64,000 nucleotides of DNA from assembly GCA_015680905.1 (NCBI GenBank), contig CM027378.1, positions 11,885,001 to 11,949,000 of the forward strand, written 5' to 3'. A program made the position numbers and the translations under genes. Below the pieces are notes generated by a model. That model was not told the DNA's origin. It made no database searches and saw nothing but the letters and a program-made list of their open reading frames with translations. Origin of the DNA: Coptis chinensis (lineage: Eukaryota; Streptophyta; Magnoliopsida; Ranunculales; Ranunculaceae). Numbering within the stretch: position 1 is the first letter of the stretch; each line of letters opens with the position of its first letter. Shown in pieces: positions 43,673-56,233 of this stretch.

Positions 43673-45204
43673 CAAATATGAGAAATTAGAATAAGTGACC
43701 AAAAAAAATGGAGTTCTAACTAATCTCGTTTATTTGAGTGCGATTGCATTGACCATATCGCAAGGCCTTAAACCACTAGGAATTCCCTAGTGGACGAGTT
43801 GTAGCCTCGTGAGAGTTTTCCAGTGAAGGTACTCGCAAACTTCATCTATACTACAACGACTAAGAAATAAAACTATTGTTTCCTTATTCATACTCTAAAT
43901 TAACTATACATCTCACTAGCAATGAATATAGAATAATCAAGTCGAAACCTAAGCTAATATATGCATAATAATCAATCTTCTACAATAAACATATATACAA
44001 CGAGTAATACTATGAAATGCATTAACAGGTCCGTTTCTGAAACTCGGAATAACGTCCTTAAGTAGGTTCTCACAATAATAGTCAAGATACAACACTCTGA
44101 TTTTTCCACTCAAGTTTCACTACTCCAGTGCGCAGTGGGCACACTTTACCTTACAATCTAAATGACACACAAGGAAGCCGGAGTCGATCAACATATCTAC
44201 CACTTACTATCACACTAACTTATTCCCAATTGAGCAAGAGGTCTTTATTAGGTGTTGCGGGGATTAGGAGATGGTTTAAGAATGAAGGAAATGGATATTC
44301 AAAAAGGACAAGTCTGAGATAATAGAGTCTTCATATTATGTAACTAGAGAAACCCTTGTTATTTACTTTTGTTTCTACACCTTGTTTCCATCCTTAGCCA
44401 TATTTTTTTTTCTTTGCCTTTTGACTCCTTTTATTCTATTTTTTTGGAGTTTTTCTTTTATTTCTATTTTTATTTTTCCATTCTTTGGATGGAAACTTCT
44501 TTTCTTTATTTTCTGAAGCAACTAACTAATTTTTGTTTACACAGGTTTTTCTCTTCTTCTTTCTTCCTCATTCTATTCTCAGACTTATTCTAAATTGGGT
44601 AGTTTGATTTTAACAAAAAAAAAATTTGTTTTGTTTTTGTAACAGGGTAAAGGATTTGTGGTTTATGAAAGGCTAAAGAAAAGCTCAGAGGGGCGACTAG
44701 CGGAAAAATTCATAGGTTTGAATTTCTGGCTATATCGATCCAAAGAGGGCCTAAATTCTCGCTTAGGATATGCTTTAGTGATCAAGCAAGTGGACGTGTG
44801 ATTTCTCTATCCGGATTTTACTTCTCCCTTATGTCATTTCTCAAATGTTTCGCTCATATAAGGCTTTAGGCTATATTCTCCACAGGATTTGTAGAATAAG
44901 TACTCTAGCCTAGATTTCAGAAACTTCATCGCTAACAATCATAGATACTCATGTAATATATTTATAGATAGATACAAAGATTATTACCTACATATTAACC
45001 TAAGTTTCTAACAATTATTCTGATGCAAAAGCTACCTGAGACTTCTAGATTGTTAAGAGCATAGAGAGAGAAAACAATACCAATATTCCTAAGTGTATAG
45101 CATAAACTTATTTATTTATATTTTTGAAATTTTTAACTTGAAAACAAATGCATATTATACATATCTATATCCTAACAAATGCCTTAATTACACGTGTTTC
45201 TATG
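43673..45204 (-). other. Athila-2 3' untranslated region
   Basis: Noncoding; counterpart of 16571-18100. ORFs on the + strand here are not conserved with Athila-1. Confidence 0.55.
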
Positions 45205-45245
45205 CCCCCCCCCCCCCCCCAAACAAGAAGCATGCTTTGTCCTCA
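45205..45245 (-). other. Internal PPT-like module of Athila-2
   Basis: A 16-C run on + followed by aaacaagaagcatgctttgtcctcaa. Homologous to 16530-16570, where the run is 11. Confidence 0.6.
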
Positions 45246-45457
45246 AAGCATTTAAATAAAGAGGGTAGAAAAATACCATGGAAACGAGTGAAATTCTGGA
45301 ACATCTGCAAAACAAGGTTAGAACATACTGATATAGGAAATAAAAAAAAATTGATGCAACTCTATAAGAGTTCCACCCGTTATAGGGTAGTAAGAAATTA
45401 CTTGCTTGGGACATAAACAGACACTAACTGGAAATAAAAACATACCTGCACTCCCGC

Positions 45458-46671
45458 TTACTCGTCATCCTCTTCTCTTTCAAAGGGGCGAGGTTCTTTC
45501 GTATCCTGCCATGCCATAACAACTTGCCATGCCTTCCGTCGTGTATCATCAACCATTGCTAATCTCTCGAGTGTTACTTGGTCTGATGGGGTGTAAGGGG
45601 CAACCAAATGAGGTTGCAGCTGCCATCCCGGCCAAGTCATGGCCCGGAATGATCTAACTACGCGATTGATGGGTCTCATGATTTCAACCTTTTTCCAATC
45701 CGTGAACTGGGTACAGAATTCCGGTAAGCAACTGCGCATAATGCGGCTAACCAAAACAGGCATAAGAAGATACTTATGCCTCATGGTATGGGCTCTCTTT
45801 AGAGTAGCCACTAAAACTCAGGGAATGTCATATCGGCGACGTCCCTCAGCTAAAGCAAGGAAAATGTCACCAGCGGTACTATTGGCAGAAGTAAACTGCC
45901 GTTCCCCTAAAATATTCTTCATAATGAATAATATGGTTGTACCTACGTTGAGAGATAGGCTACCAAGGGCTATGCTATATCGCCCTTAGTCCATGACACG
46001 AAATACCCCTCCTCCATAATACTCATGGAAATATGCATATTCATAGAGGTATGAGTTATCGGTCATATACCCATCCCCCCCCCCCCCCCCCGTGAACATA
46101 GGGTCAGGCAAGGGCAATCCCGAAACCAAAGCTACCAAATACTTACTGAATTCTATAGTCGTGTCATTAATTGCAAGAAAATTTTTGTTCTCCTTCTTGG
46201 TTACAATAGAATGTAATATGATTATAGAAAAATTCAGTTAGTTTGAGGTGAAAAAGTATCGTCATCCCTCACCGAAAGATGCCGCCATCCTAATCTAGCG
46301 ATCCATTTGAACGATGCTCCATAGGTATCGGTTCCCAAAGAAGTCTTGAACGATCGCTTCAGGAATGACTATAGGAGATGTCATCTCAAAACTACTCTTT
46401 GGAATAGCTGCGACGATCCCGAACAACTCACCCAAAATCAGAAATTTCGCGTCTCTACGGAAATCGGTATATGCAGTGCTCGGATAGGGCGGTAAGCTCG
46501 AAGAATTGGACTTCCAGGCACTTGGGTGCAGGTGGCGCTCGTATGGGGCACATGTGTGCTCTGATGGTTTTCGAAGTTCTGATACTCTAAAAGCGCGGAT
46601 GCTTGTGTTGTTGGCGCAGTGCACTCGACTAGAATTTGTGGCGATTTAAGGCGTAAGTAAGTGGCTCCCAC
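45458..46671 (-). pseudogene. Athila-2 downstream ORF region 2
   Basis: Homologue of 15330-16341. The block 45458-45811 is open for 117 residues (MATLKRAHTMRHKYLLMPVL, FCTQFTDWKKVEIMRPINRV, QPHLVAPYTPSDQVTLERLA) and ends FEREEDDE, a natural stop. The upstream block carries SPIVIPEAIVQDFFGNRYLW. A 19-base C run at 46075-46093 sits where Athila-1 has six, shifting the frame. Function unknown. Confidence 0.5.
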
Positions 46672-46793
46672 GGAGGGCAGTCCCGAGGATTCTTGAACCG
46701 CTGAATGTGAAAAGGAAAAGAAGAAGGAAAACGGGAGTGAAGGGTGATGGTTGAATGTGGGAGATGTGAGTTTTGTGTGGAGAATGAATGAAG

Positions 46794-46804
46794 TTTATAT
46801 AGGG
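46794..46804 (-). promoter_or_regulatory. Internal TATA box of Athila-2
   Basis: On -, CCTATATAAAC, the same as 15035-15044. Confidence 0.45.
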
Positions 46805-47290
46805 TTTGGGTTCCTAAACCGATTCGGCAAGTTGCCAAAAAAATTTAAGGCAATTGTCGGAAACAACAAGTTTCCAAACCGAAAATGGAAACAACCCATA
46901 TTCTGGATTCTATTCTAAATGTAATATATCTTATGCTGAATCTAGAATAGTAACTTCTAAATTCTCATAAATTTCATGTTGCCATCACATATAATCATAG
47001 ATATGCCGATATCGGCAAAATTGTCAACCCTCACTCGAAAACAATTTTACAAAAGATGAGCATATAGGAATTGTGCTAGGGTGAAATAATACCACCCCCA
47101 AACGATTCAGGAAGGTGGAATAGATGATAAAAACACGCACAATTTGAACATAACCAAATTTATATTAAAAAAATGTAATTCAAACAACATCAAACCCAAA
47201 TTCTAATTTAATTACTTAACTAATATCCGAACTAATCAAACCATAAAATAAATAAAGACAAAATAACATCAAAACGCAACATTCTTCAAA
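46805..47290 (-). other. Athila-2 spacer between the downstream ORFs
   Basis: Noncoding; colinear with 14544-15030. Confidence 0.5.
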
Positions 47291-47294
47291 ACAC

Positions 47295-47640
47295 CTAGCC
47301 ACGTGATGAAACTGGACTCGGAGATGGAGATTGGTCATGGAGTGATGAATTGCCTGCGCCATCTGTTCTTCGGTGACGACGCTCATGCCTCTCAGACTCA
47401 TCTGAAATAGAACCCTCCAAGGGTGGCATGCGTCGTAGCATCTCTATTCGGAACAAACGCTGTGCTTCCATCTCAGTCCTGAGTACTGCATACTGGGCTT
47501 CGTCGTAGCGCCATTGAAGTTTTTGAAACAAATAATGGTTTTGTAGACGGTGGAGGAGGCGAGTTTGATGAAAAACAACTAAAAACAATGGTGGTGGCGA
47601 TGGTGGGTACGGTGGCAAGTTGGAAGCTTGAATTGGCGGC
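47295..47640 (-). pseudogene. Athila-2 downstream ORF region 1 with central deletion
   Basis: 107 residues open from 47618: MPPYPPSPPPLFLVVFHQTR, then LQWRYDEAQYAVLRTEMEAQ and RMPPLEGSISDESERHERRH. The two ends match the ends of 13298-14543, but the ~0.94-kb middle is missing. Function unknown. Confidence 0.5.
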
Positions 47641-48530
47641 TATTTTCGATGGTTTGGGAAATTTGTTTGAGAGAACTCGGGCTGGTGGTTAACAATGGGC
47701 GTGGTGTAAATAGGTGTTTGTTTGTTTGTTTGTTTGTTTTTTTTTTTTTAAATTTTTTGGTTGTTAGGTTTTCCTTTAAACTTTGTTAATTGGCGGGATG
47801 GAAAAGGAAACTGACTGTTTGCACTTTGGGAAGGAAGGAGACGCACGTGTGTGCGGTTTGGGCCCAAGCCCAAATCGAATTCCGAACTTTTTCGATATTT
47901 CGCACAATTTCAATTTCAATTTGCCGCTTCGATACTGGTCCGATTTTGGCGAATGAGTTATGGAAATTATCAGTAGAGAATTTCCAATCCAATGATCCAT
48001 AAAACACTCAATTCCAACCATGGGTGACGACGTATAAGAAGGTGGAAAAGTGCCTCGAAGTGCGTGTGTGACGTAAGTTATGAGAACGAAGGAAATCTAA
48101 GTTATAGATAACGTCAGCCCGAATGAACTATGACTAACGGGCCTAAGCAACACAAATGGAAAGTTCGAGCAGTCCAGATGGAAAGACCGACTGCCCACCC
48201 CCAAACAAATTTTTAAACACAAAATTTGTTTTTAACGTGGGTCGTTTAAAGTCAGATTCCCAAGACTGGTTGGATTGCTATTTCTATTATTTTAGCATTT
48301 TTTTTTAATATTTATTATAAGAGAAACGAAAAACAATAAATACATAATTCACCCCATAGAGGAACATGACTCAAAAACCGAGAAAACATGCAAAAGTGGA
48401 AAACGTGAATTATGTGAAACGTGGACTTAGGATCCGGTACTTACAGCCACACACTCCATAGGGAGGGCCCGGTTACCTAAATGGTACACTTATCACTATA
48501 TGGAAGTGAAAGAAAATACACCAAATGACA
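47641..48530 (-). other. Athila-2 post-pol spacer
   Basis: Noncoding; counterpart of 12352-13297, with the TTTGGGGGTGGG tract at 48194-48210. A tttgtttgtttgtttgtttg run lies at 47727-47746. Confidence 0.5.
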
Positions 48531-48534
48531 AAGG

Positions 48535-49925
48535 TCAGTCCTCATAGACGGGGTCCTGTAACAGGACTTCCTCTACATCAGGGGACAGAAGCTCATGAAA
48601 ATGTTTTAACCGTTGGCCATTGACTTGAAAGGTATTGTTGTCCTTGGGATTTACCAAGGTGATTGCCCCGTAAGGGGTGACTTCAGTAACCAGAAAAGGA
48701 CCAGACCAACAGGTTTTTAGTTTCCCTGGGAAAATATGTAGACGGGAGTTGTAAAGCAAGACCTTTTGACCGACCACAAACTCTTTGCGCAAGATTTGCT
48801 TATCATGAACACGTTTCATGTTAGCTTTATAATCCTTCGCGAGATCGTAAGAATCGCTACGGATTTCTTTAAGCTCATTCAATTGCAACTTGCGTTTGAC
48901 ACCCGCCTCATCAATATTGAAGTTAAGGCATTTTATAGCCCACAGAGCACGGTGCTCTAACTCAACGGGCAGATGACAAGGTTTCCCAAATACAAGTCTA
49001 AAGGGAGACATACCTATAGGAGTTTTGAAAGCCGTCCTATACGCCCATAAGGCATCCGATAGACGCTTCGACTAGTCTTTCCTATCAGGATTTACAGTTG
49101 TTTCTAAAATCTTTTTGATTTTCCTATTAGAAACTTGTCCGCTAGTATGTGGATGATAAGGAGTTGCTACCTTATGTGTAACTCCATACTTTTTCACTAG
49201 AGATGCAACAACTCTATTGCAAAAATGTGTTCCACCATCACTAATGATGGCTTTAGGAATGCCAAAACGACAGAAAATATACTCCTTAATAAAAATACAA
49301 CTGCCTTATGGTCATTGCTTTCACGGCAAGCCATGGCCTCTATCCATTTAGACACGTAGTCCACGGCAACTAGAATATAAATGAAACCGTGGGAAACAGG
49401 GAAGGGACCCATGAAATCAATACCCCAAACGTCAAAAATTTCTACTATCATGATGGGATTTAATGGCATCATATTACGCTTCGTGATTCGTCCAAGTTGT
49501 TAGCAACGAATACACGTCTTGCAATGCACTTGGGTATCCTTAAAAAGGGTAGGCCAATAAAATCCACATTGAAGAACTTTAGCGGCTGTTTTCATTCCAC
49601 TAAAATGGCCACTACACTCTTTGTCATGGCAGAATGATAGAACTTCATTATATTCCCACTGGGGAATACAATGACGAATAATCTGATCCGCACAATACTT
49701 AAAAAGGTAGGGCTCATCCCAGTAGTATAACTTAACTTTGCCCAAGAACTGCTTACGTTTATTTCTTGACCAATCATAAGGAATAACATCAGCCGCTAAA
49801 TAATTTACAATGTCGATACCATGGTGCTGAAAAAATAGCATAAAGATGCTCATCAGGAAAAGAGTCCGGTATGGACTCAGAATCACTATCATCGTCGTTT
49901 GTAAGTCTAGATAAGTGGTCGACAA
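48535..49925 (-). pseudogene. Athila-2 integrase
   Basis: Reading leftward: zinc domain (KECSGHFSGMKTAAKVLQCG, CKTCIRC), core with [20 protein letters not shown] and a frameshift near 49300, then [20 protein letters not shown] to [13 protein letters not shown] at 48535. Stops near 49075 and 49500 break it. The second catalytic Asp and the Glu region lie in a shifted frame between 49030 and 49290. Confidence 0.87.
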
Positions 49926-51685
49926 CTACATTTTCGACCCCTCTTTTGTCCTTTATTTCTAATGTGAACTCTTGCAGGTGAAGAATCCATCGGATTAATA
50001 TATGTTTAGCATCCTTCTTTGCAAGAAGGTACCTAAGGGTTGCATGGTCCGTGTAAACTAAAGTTTTAGAACTAACCAAATAAGGACGAAACTTATCTAA
50101 AGCATAAATGACAGCTAAAAATTCTTTTTCAGTAGTTTTATAATTCCGTTGAGCATCGTTTAAGGTTTTACTAGCATAATAAATAACAGTGGAGTTATTA
50201 TCTAGTTTCTGTCCCAAGACAGCACCAACTGCATAATCACTAGCATCACACATGAGTTCGAAAGGTTTAGACCAATCGGGAGGCTGTATAATTGGTGCAG
50301 AGGTTAGGGCAGCTTTTAAAGTTTCAAAAGCCTGCTTACAGTTAAAATTAAAATCAAAGATGGCATCCTTTAAAAGCAGATTAGTTAAAGGCCTAGCTAT
50401 TTTCGTGAAATCTTTAATAAAGCGCCTATAAAAACCTGCATGGCCTAGAAATGCTCTAATATCACGGACAGTCCGTGGTATAGGTAGAGTCGCTATCTTA
50501 TCTAGTTTGGCCTTATCTACTTCGATGCCATCAATAGATACAATGTGACCTAGTACTATGCCCTTTTTCACCATGAAATGACACTTTTCCCAATTTAAAA
50601 CGAGGCTCTTTTCTTCACACCATGTCCAAACCTTAGACAGGTTTGACAAGCAATCGGTGAAGGAGTCTCCATAGATAGAAAAATCATCCATGAAAACTTT
50701 CATAAAGCGCTCTACCATGTCACTAAATATAGGAAGCATACACCGCTGGAAGGTACCAGGAGCATTACAAAGGCCAAAAGGCATTCGTTTATAGGCATAC
50801 GTTCCAAAGGGACATGTGAAGGTAGTCTTTTCTTGGTCATCAATATCAATAATAATCTGAAAATAACCGGAGTAGCCATCCAGAAAACAATAAAAAAACA
50901 TGACCAGCTAGACGTTCGAGCATCTGATCTATAAAAGGTAAGGGAAAGTGATCCTTTCGTGTCATAGCATTTAAACGTCTGTAATCAATACAAATTCTCC
51001 ATTTCATAGGACCTTGTGTGAAAACATAGTTACCCTTAGCGTTACGTACCATGGTAACCCCTGATTTCTTAGGAACTACATGAATGGGACTTACCCATTC
51101 GCTATCGGAGATTGGGTATATGATACCCGCATCAAGTAATTGTAAGACTTCTTCCCTAACCACCTCTTTTATGGCAGGGTTCAAGCGATGCTGAGGTTCG
51201 CGAGAAGTCTTCGCGTTATCCTCCAAATGGATACGATGAGTGCAAACATTAGGGTCAATTCCCTTAATGTCGGCTAGGGACCAACCAATCGCAGACCGAT
51301 GTTCCCTAATCACCCTGATTAAACGTGTATCTTCATCCTTAGATAACAGAGAAGATATAATTACCGGATGACTACCATCCGGACCAAGTTGAATATATTT
51401 TAACTCCGGGGGAAGAGGTTTAAGCACCGGGGTGGAAGGAATGTCAATAGATGTTTCGTCAGGGTCCTCATCTTGCGTAATGAATACTTGCTTAGGTAGT
51501 AAGTCTTCATACTCAGTATATGGAGCAACTGAAGGGTCTACAATTGGTGTGGACTCAAGGATGGTGTTGACTTCCTCTAAGTAGGAGTCATTTACAAAAT
51601 CTGAAGTTCCAAAAGAAAGGAATTTATACATATGGTTTTCGGGAAACGTGTTGTTAAAATAATCTTGAGCTAAGCTCTCGATCAT
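49789..51685 (-). pseudogene. Athila-2 reverse transcriptase and RNase H (one frameshift)
   Basis: Two long open frames. Block 51685-50846 carries the PR-RT linker and RT fingers (EEVLQLLDAGIIYPISDSEW, WRICIDYRRLNAMTRKDHFP). Block 50901-49789 carries the palm ([41 protein letters not shown]), the thumb, and RNase H ([66 protein letters not shown]). They overlap at a single +1 shift in a T run (A run on +, 50891-50898). The catalytic Asp pair and the RNase H motifs are present, so this copy decayed late. The RT-RNase H part is nearly intact. Confidence 0.92.
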
Positions 51686-51718
51686 GCTAACGTCCCCATC
51701 TATAGACGATTCTGGTAA

Positions 51719-52640
51719 CTATTTCATCATTTTAAAAACATTTACCTCAACAGAAAGATGGCCAAAAGATAAAGACATCTTACCATCGCGGCAATTTATA
51801 AGTGCGTTGGCAGTTGCCAAGAAGGGATGCCCTAAGATGATCGGTACAGAGTCGTTAGCAACTTCTGTATCGAGGATAACAAAATCTGCAGGATAATAGA
51901 AATCCTGAACCTTAACAAACACGTTTTCCACTACACCCTTAGGATACTTTATAGACCTGTCCGCTAACTGCAACGTCATTTTTGTAGGTTGCATTTCTTG
52001 TAGACCTATTTGTTTATACAAATAAAAGCGGGGAGTAAGTTAACACTTTCGCCCCGTGTCTAATAAAGCGGTGGTCGTCGTGTAGGATTCTCCTAAGGTG
52101 CATTTTACAGTAGGACGACCAGGGTCCTTGTACTTAACAATTCCATTATTTTCTGATAAAGTTGGGAACGGTTCAGTTAGAAAGGCGACTTTAGGTATGT
52201 TGGTCTTACACCTAGTAGTGCACAACTCCTTAAGAAACTTAGCGTGGTTAGGTAGCTTTTTAATAGCTTCGAGAAAAAGAAGGTTTATCGTTAGATTTTT
52301 GAAAATGTTCCTAATCTCCTCAAAGTTTGTATCCCTGGTTAACATGGCTAATTTTTGGGGAAACGGTGGTTTCGCTCTATATTTAGCATATGGCTCAACT
52401 GGCTGTCTAACCTTGGGTATCTGTTTCTTAGGTTGTGGTTTAACTGGTACCTCTACAGTGGTAGGCTCTTGATTTCTATTTCGTATCTAGTTCAATATCC
52501 GGTGTAGGGACTACTGGTGGGGTAACTATAGGCATAGTTACTTTGTTATCAACCACTTTACCAGAACGGAGAGTGGTGATGGCATTTAGCTCACCTACAG
52601 TTGTAGTTTCCGTACTAGTATTACCGTTTACCTCAAAGGC
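51719..52640 (-). pseudogene. Athila-2 protease region
   Basis: Spacer PPFPQKLAMLTRDTNFEEIR (about 52310-52370), active-site LLDTG near 52055 followed by a stop and frameshift, then MYKQIGLQEMQPTKMTLQLA and FVILDTEVANDSVPIILGHP (52021-51719, 100 residues). ILGHP replaces ILGRP of copy 1. Confidence 0.78.
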
Positions 52641-54179
52641 GTGTTCTTTGTTTTAGGGTTTGCTATCGCTCGCCCTGGAAACACGCCTTTGGTTGAAACT
52701 TTCTCTTGGGCTAACCTGTTGTATGCCCCGATTTATGGATTGTAAGATCTGTTGGTTCGATTGAGTCATTGATTGGAAAAGTTGTTGGGTAACCTGTATA
52801 AAGGTGTCGATCACGATCCGTGTGTAGGTGTAGTAGTCACGTGGTGCGACCGAACTATCTCCGCGTTGATTATTTATGGGCGGGTTGTGATAGTTATTAT
52901 TGTTAACCTAACGATACCTCTATTGGTATTATAACTATTATAATTACCTACCGACCTTGTGGTTTTAGCTTGGTTGTTATAATTATTATAATTCCCCGAC
53001 CTTGTGGTTGTCCTTGCCTAGGTGGAGCTTGGTTATAATTGTTTGCTTGCCTAACATTTTGGCTATTAAACCCTGAGGTGTAACTTGTTGATTGTTTATG
53101 AACTAAAGTTGGGATTTTTGTCTCCATGGGGCATTAGGAATAGGATAGCTATTAATGGAGCAAACATTATCTTGCTCGATTGTTGTTGTTCATAGGCGAG
53201 AGGACAATAGAGTCGGGGTGCTTTCGGACTCAAACAGAAATTACATGGGTTGGAGTTGACATTCATGACGGGGATAGGCTTTTGTTGAATCGAAATAGCC
53301 TCTACCTTTTTAGTTAGAGATTCGATTAAATTTTTAAGTTTTGGATCGGGTTTCATCTCAAACATACCGCGCCTTAATCTGTTGAAGAAGAACTAGCGAG
53401 AGGGGGGATGTCATCACTCCCCCCATTATTATTAAGCTTAGTTTGATCTTCTAAAATTTGTAAGCCTCCGAGGCTCCTTTACTTAGGAAACTACCCCCAT
53501 TCATTATGTCAAGGACTTCTTTATGGTGGTGTAGAAGTCCTTTGAAAAAGGCACGAACTAACGTGTCTTTCGCTAGGTTATGATGTGGACATTCTATAAG
53601 CATATCGGTGAAACGATTCCAAGCCTCTGAAAATGATTCATGAGAATTTTGTCGAAAGAAATGAATCTTGGAAAAGATCTCATCCGTCTTTAGGGGTGGG
53701 TAAAAATGTTCCATAAACAGCTGAGCAAGTTTAGCCCACGAGTCCACAGAATTAAGCGCTTGGGTAGTTAACCAAGACGCCGCCTTATCGACTAAGGTGA
53801 AAGGAAATACCCTCAGTTTAATTTGTTCCGTACCAACCGTAGGATGGTGGAATGTTGTAAGGACTTGTTCAATCCTACGCATGTGCTAATAAGGTTTTTC
53901 ATGGTCTAAACCATGAAAAACGGATAACAAATTAAATATGTTTGGGGGGATTCGAAAATCCCCCACTGGGTCTGGTAGAACGATGCAAGATTTAGGGCTA
54001 TCGCTCAAGGCTTTGTAAAAGTCGGAGAGAGGAGTCTCTCTTTCTTCAGCCATTATGTCAGGTGTGGTGTGTGGAATAGTAGCTAGAGGTGTAGTGATTG
54101 GTCTACTAGATAGACGTGGTTGTTGACGTTGACGGTTAATTACGTTCGGTGTTTTTCTCCGACCAGACGTCAATCTCAT
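52641..54179 (-). pseudogene. gag: Athila-2 gag
   Basis: The ATG at 54179 opens MRLTSGRRKTPNVINRQRQQ. A stop after DHEKPY (about 53886) separates it from a 143-residue open core (53882-53451: FTLVDKAASWLTTQALNSVD, FRQNSHESFSEAWNRFTDML). The zinc-knuckle block (53365-53096) reads CNFCLSPKAPRLYC, so the His of the CCHC motif is lost. The Asn/Gln-rich tail is frameshifted. Confidence 0.85.
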
Positions 54180-54726
54180 GCAAGGGTAAGTCTAAACACG
54201 ACAACACTCCAAACAATCTTGATATACTAGTATAAACCTCTAACTGGAGATGCGAGGTATAGAAGAAAAGAGTACCTGAATGCCTCCTTGCTTCGCTTAC
54301 GAATAGCGTCTTGTTTACGCGTGCTCAGTTTGTATAACAAGTTAGAACACTGAAAACTTGAAGAAATGGAAAGTTTGAAACAAACCTGAGGAAATCGGGC
54401 AATTTCAGCAGAGCGCTTGGGCGCTTGTTTGGGCGCAGTGGCGCGTTTTGAAGCGCCGGTCTTTCGGGACTTGTCCGATGTCCAGTGTTTGAGTGCAGGT
54501 GGCGCTCTGTATGGGCGCAAGTGCGCTCCATACAAAAATGAATTTCCAGGCGTTTGAGCGCAGGTAGCGCTCTATTTGGGCGCAGGTGCACTCCGTGTAT
54601 TTTCGCGAGGAAAATTTAAGTGTTGAAACGGACAACCACAGTATGAATCAAACAAGGGTGGGTGGGTTTAATGGGACTTAAAAATGACTAATTATACTAT
54701 GAAACCAATGCTAAAGGGAACTAAGA
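54180..54726 (-). other. Athila-2 leader with GCGC-rich repeats
   Basis: Counterpart of 6171-6748. gcgc(a/t)-rich motifs run from about 54410 to 54600 (gggcgcaggtgca, ggcgctctgtatgggcgcaag). Confidence 0.6.
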
Positions 54727-54740
54727 TGGCAGCGGCGCCA
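54727..54740 (-). other. Athila-2 primer binding site
   Basis: On -, TGGCGCCGCTGCCA, two bases from the LTR. It nearly complements the 3' end of tRNA-Asp. Confidence 0.75.
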
Positions 54741-54742
54741 TT

Positions 54743-56228
54743 TGATAAACGTTAAATAATTAATTCTACTAATGAATAAAGCGTTTAAACTCTAAACGAA
54801 AGTAAAACTAAAACTACTTTGTTACTAGATTTATCAAAGATATTTTTACTCTCAATCGTATTGAGATATAGGGGAGTAAATTATTCATTCCACTCCTAGT
54901 TCTTTAGCATGCGATGGTTTCGTGTCAACTAATCAGTCCAAAGTCTAATGAGAGATTTACGAGGGAAATTCTATATTACGAGGTGAATTCAATTAACAAG
55001 TTACGAATAACGAAATGATAGAATGCTAAGGGTTTAAATCTAGATAAAGAATTAAAGGGAATTGAATCCACCTTAACTCGACTTAATCAGTTAACAAAGA
55101 CTCGTCGTGATCCAAATTGAATGCTTCGCATATCAAAATAGTAATTATGATCCCTAATTATACATGTCATCTCTACCAATCAATAACTAGCATGTGAGGT
55201 CGTTCACCCATTCTCATGGCGAATCAACGACCTTCTAGAGTGGAATAAACTCTCGCGACGATTTCTAAGTTAACAAGGATCAAGCTTCATCATGGCTTCT
55301 TCAACCCCCTCTAATGGAGGTTTAGCCTTGAGTCATACTACTATCATTTCCCATTGAATTAAAACTAGACATCATATTAAACTTCTATCTTATGCAATTT
55401 TACTAAACAAAAATTGAAATCTCAGGTAATAAATAGGAAATGAATAACAAGTAATAAAGGAATTTAGATCTAAAAAATTGTAAATGACAAAAATCTAAAT
55501 GAACAAGAATCTACTATTTTATTTATCTAATCAAGCAATAACAATATTTTCGAGGTTTAATCTAAAACAAGGAATGAAAATGAAACTAAACTTAATTAAA
55601 AACAATTAAAACTAGATCTAGAATTATCTGTATTTTAGGTCTAATTAGCTACCATTAACAAAGAGATAAACTTTTGTTTTTATATGCTTCAGATCTAAAA
55701 ATCGTGCATGGGCTTGGAGCCATGTTTTGGGCCGAAAAATCAGGCCCAAAACCCAATTCTTTCAGTCCAAAAAGGCCTCTTCAGCTAGAGTTGGCTTTGA
55801 CAAACTTTTTATCCACTTCTACTCCTCTGATTTGGTTCAAGCTTAGACCATTGGAAAGCGCTTTCCGAGCCGGTCGTTTTGACGTAAGGTAGGCCCAATT
55901 CCGAGGTCTGAGTCTAAAGATATGGTCTTCGGAAGTTCTCACGACTTTGTGCCTTCAAGCCCCCGCATGGACTTTGAGTTTTCATCTTTTGACCGGGCTT
56001 TACAGAGGCTTTGTCTTCTTGAAAATTGGCCTTTAATCACAGAACTCCTTAGCAACCGACCGTTGCTCCTTTATCTCGCTAAAGTGGCACATTTCTGCAC
56101 ATAATGGACTTTGAAGCCTGAAATGCATGAAAACACGTAATCAGTATTAACTCTTACTTATTATTCACATAATTGGTCTAAAAGTACGATTGTTAAGGGG
56201 TTAACACTACAGTTTTGGGCTCTTATCA
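54743..56228 (-). repeat. Athila-2 5' LTR
   Basis: Length 1486 bp. On +, TGATAAACGTTAAA ... CTCTTATCA. The TATA box on - is at about 55677-55686. Confidence 0.93.
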
Positions 56229-56233
56229 ATATG
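56229..56233. repeat. Target-site duplication ATATG (right) of Athila-2
   Basis: Matches 42144-42148. The LARD LTR text resumes (tataaatatatgttg). Confidence 0.88.

Larger units (their letters stand above)
42149..56228 (-). mobile_element. Athila-2: complete Athila-type LTR retrotransposon
   Basis: Length 14,080 bp on the - strand, same family as Athila-1. The 5' LTR is at the right (54743-56228) and the 3' LTR at the left (42149-43638). The PBS TGGCGCCGCTGCCA is intact. The Pol frames are better preserved than in Athila-1: RT plus RNase H is one open frame of 370 residues. It is shorter than Athila-1, mainly through a loss of about 0.94 kb in the downstream ORF region. Confidence 0.93.

Noticed and set aside
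44369..44593. Phe-rich ORF as a membrane protein (also 17163-17393 on -)
   Set aside because: Lies in the Athila 3' noncoding region. The A/T-rich tract gives Phe and Leu codons by composition, and the reading frames are not conserved between copies.
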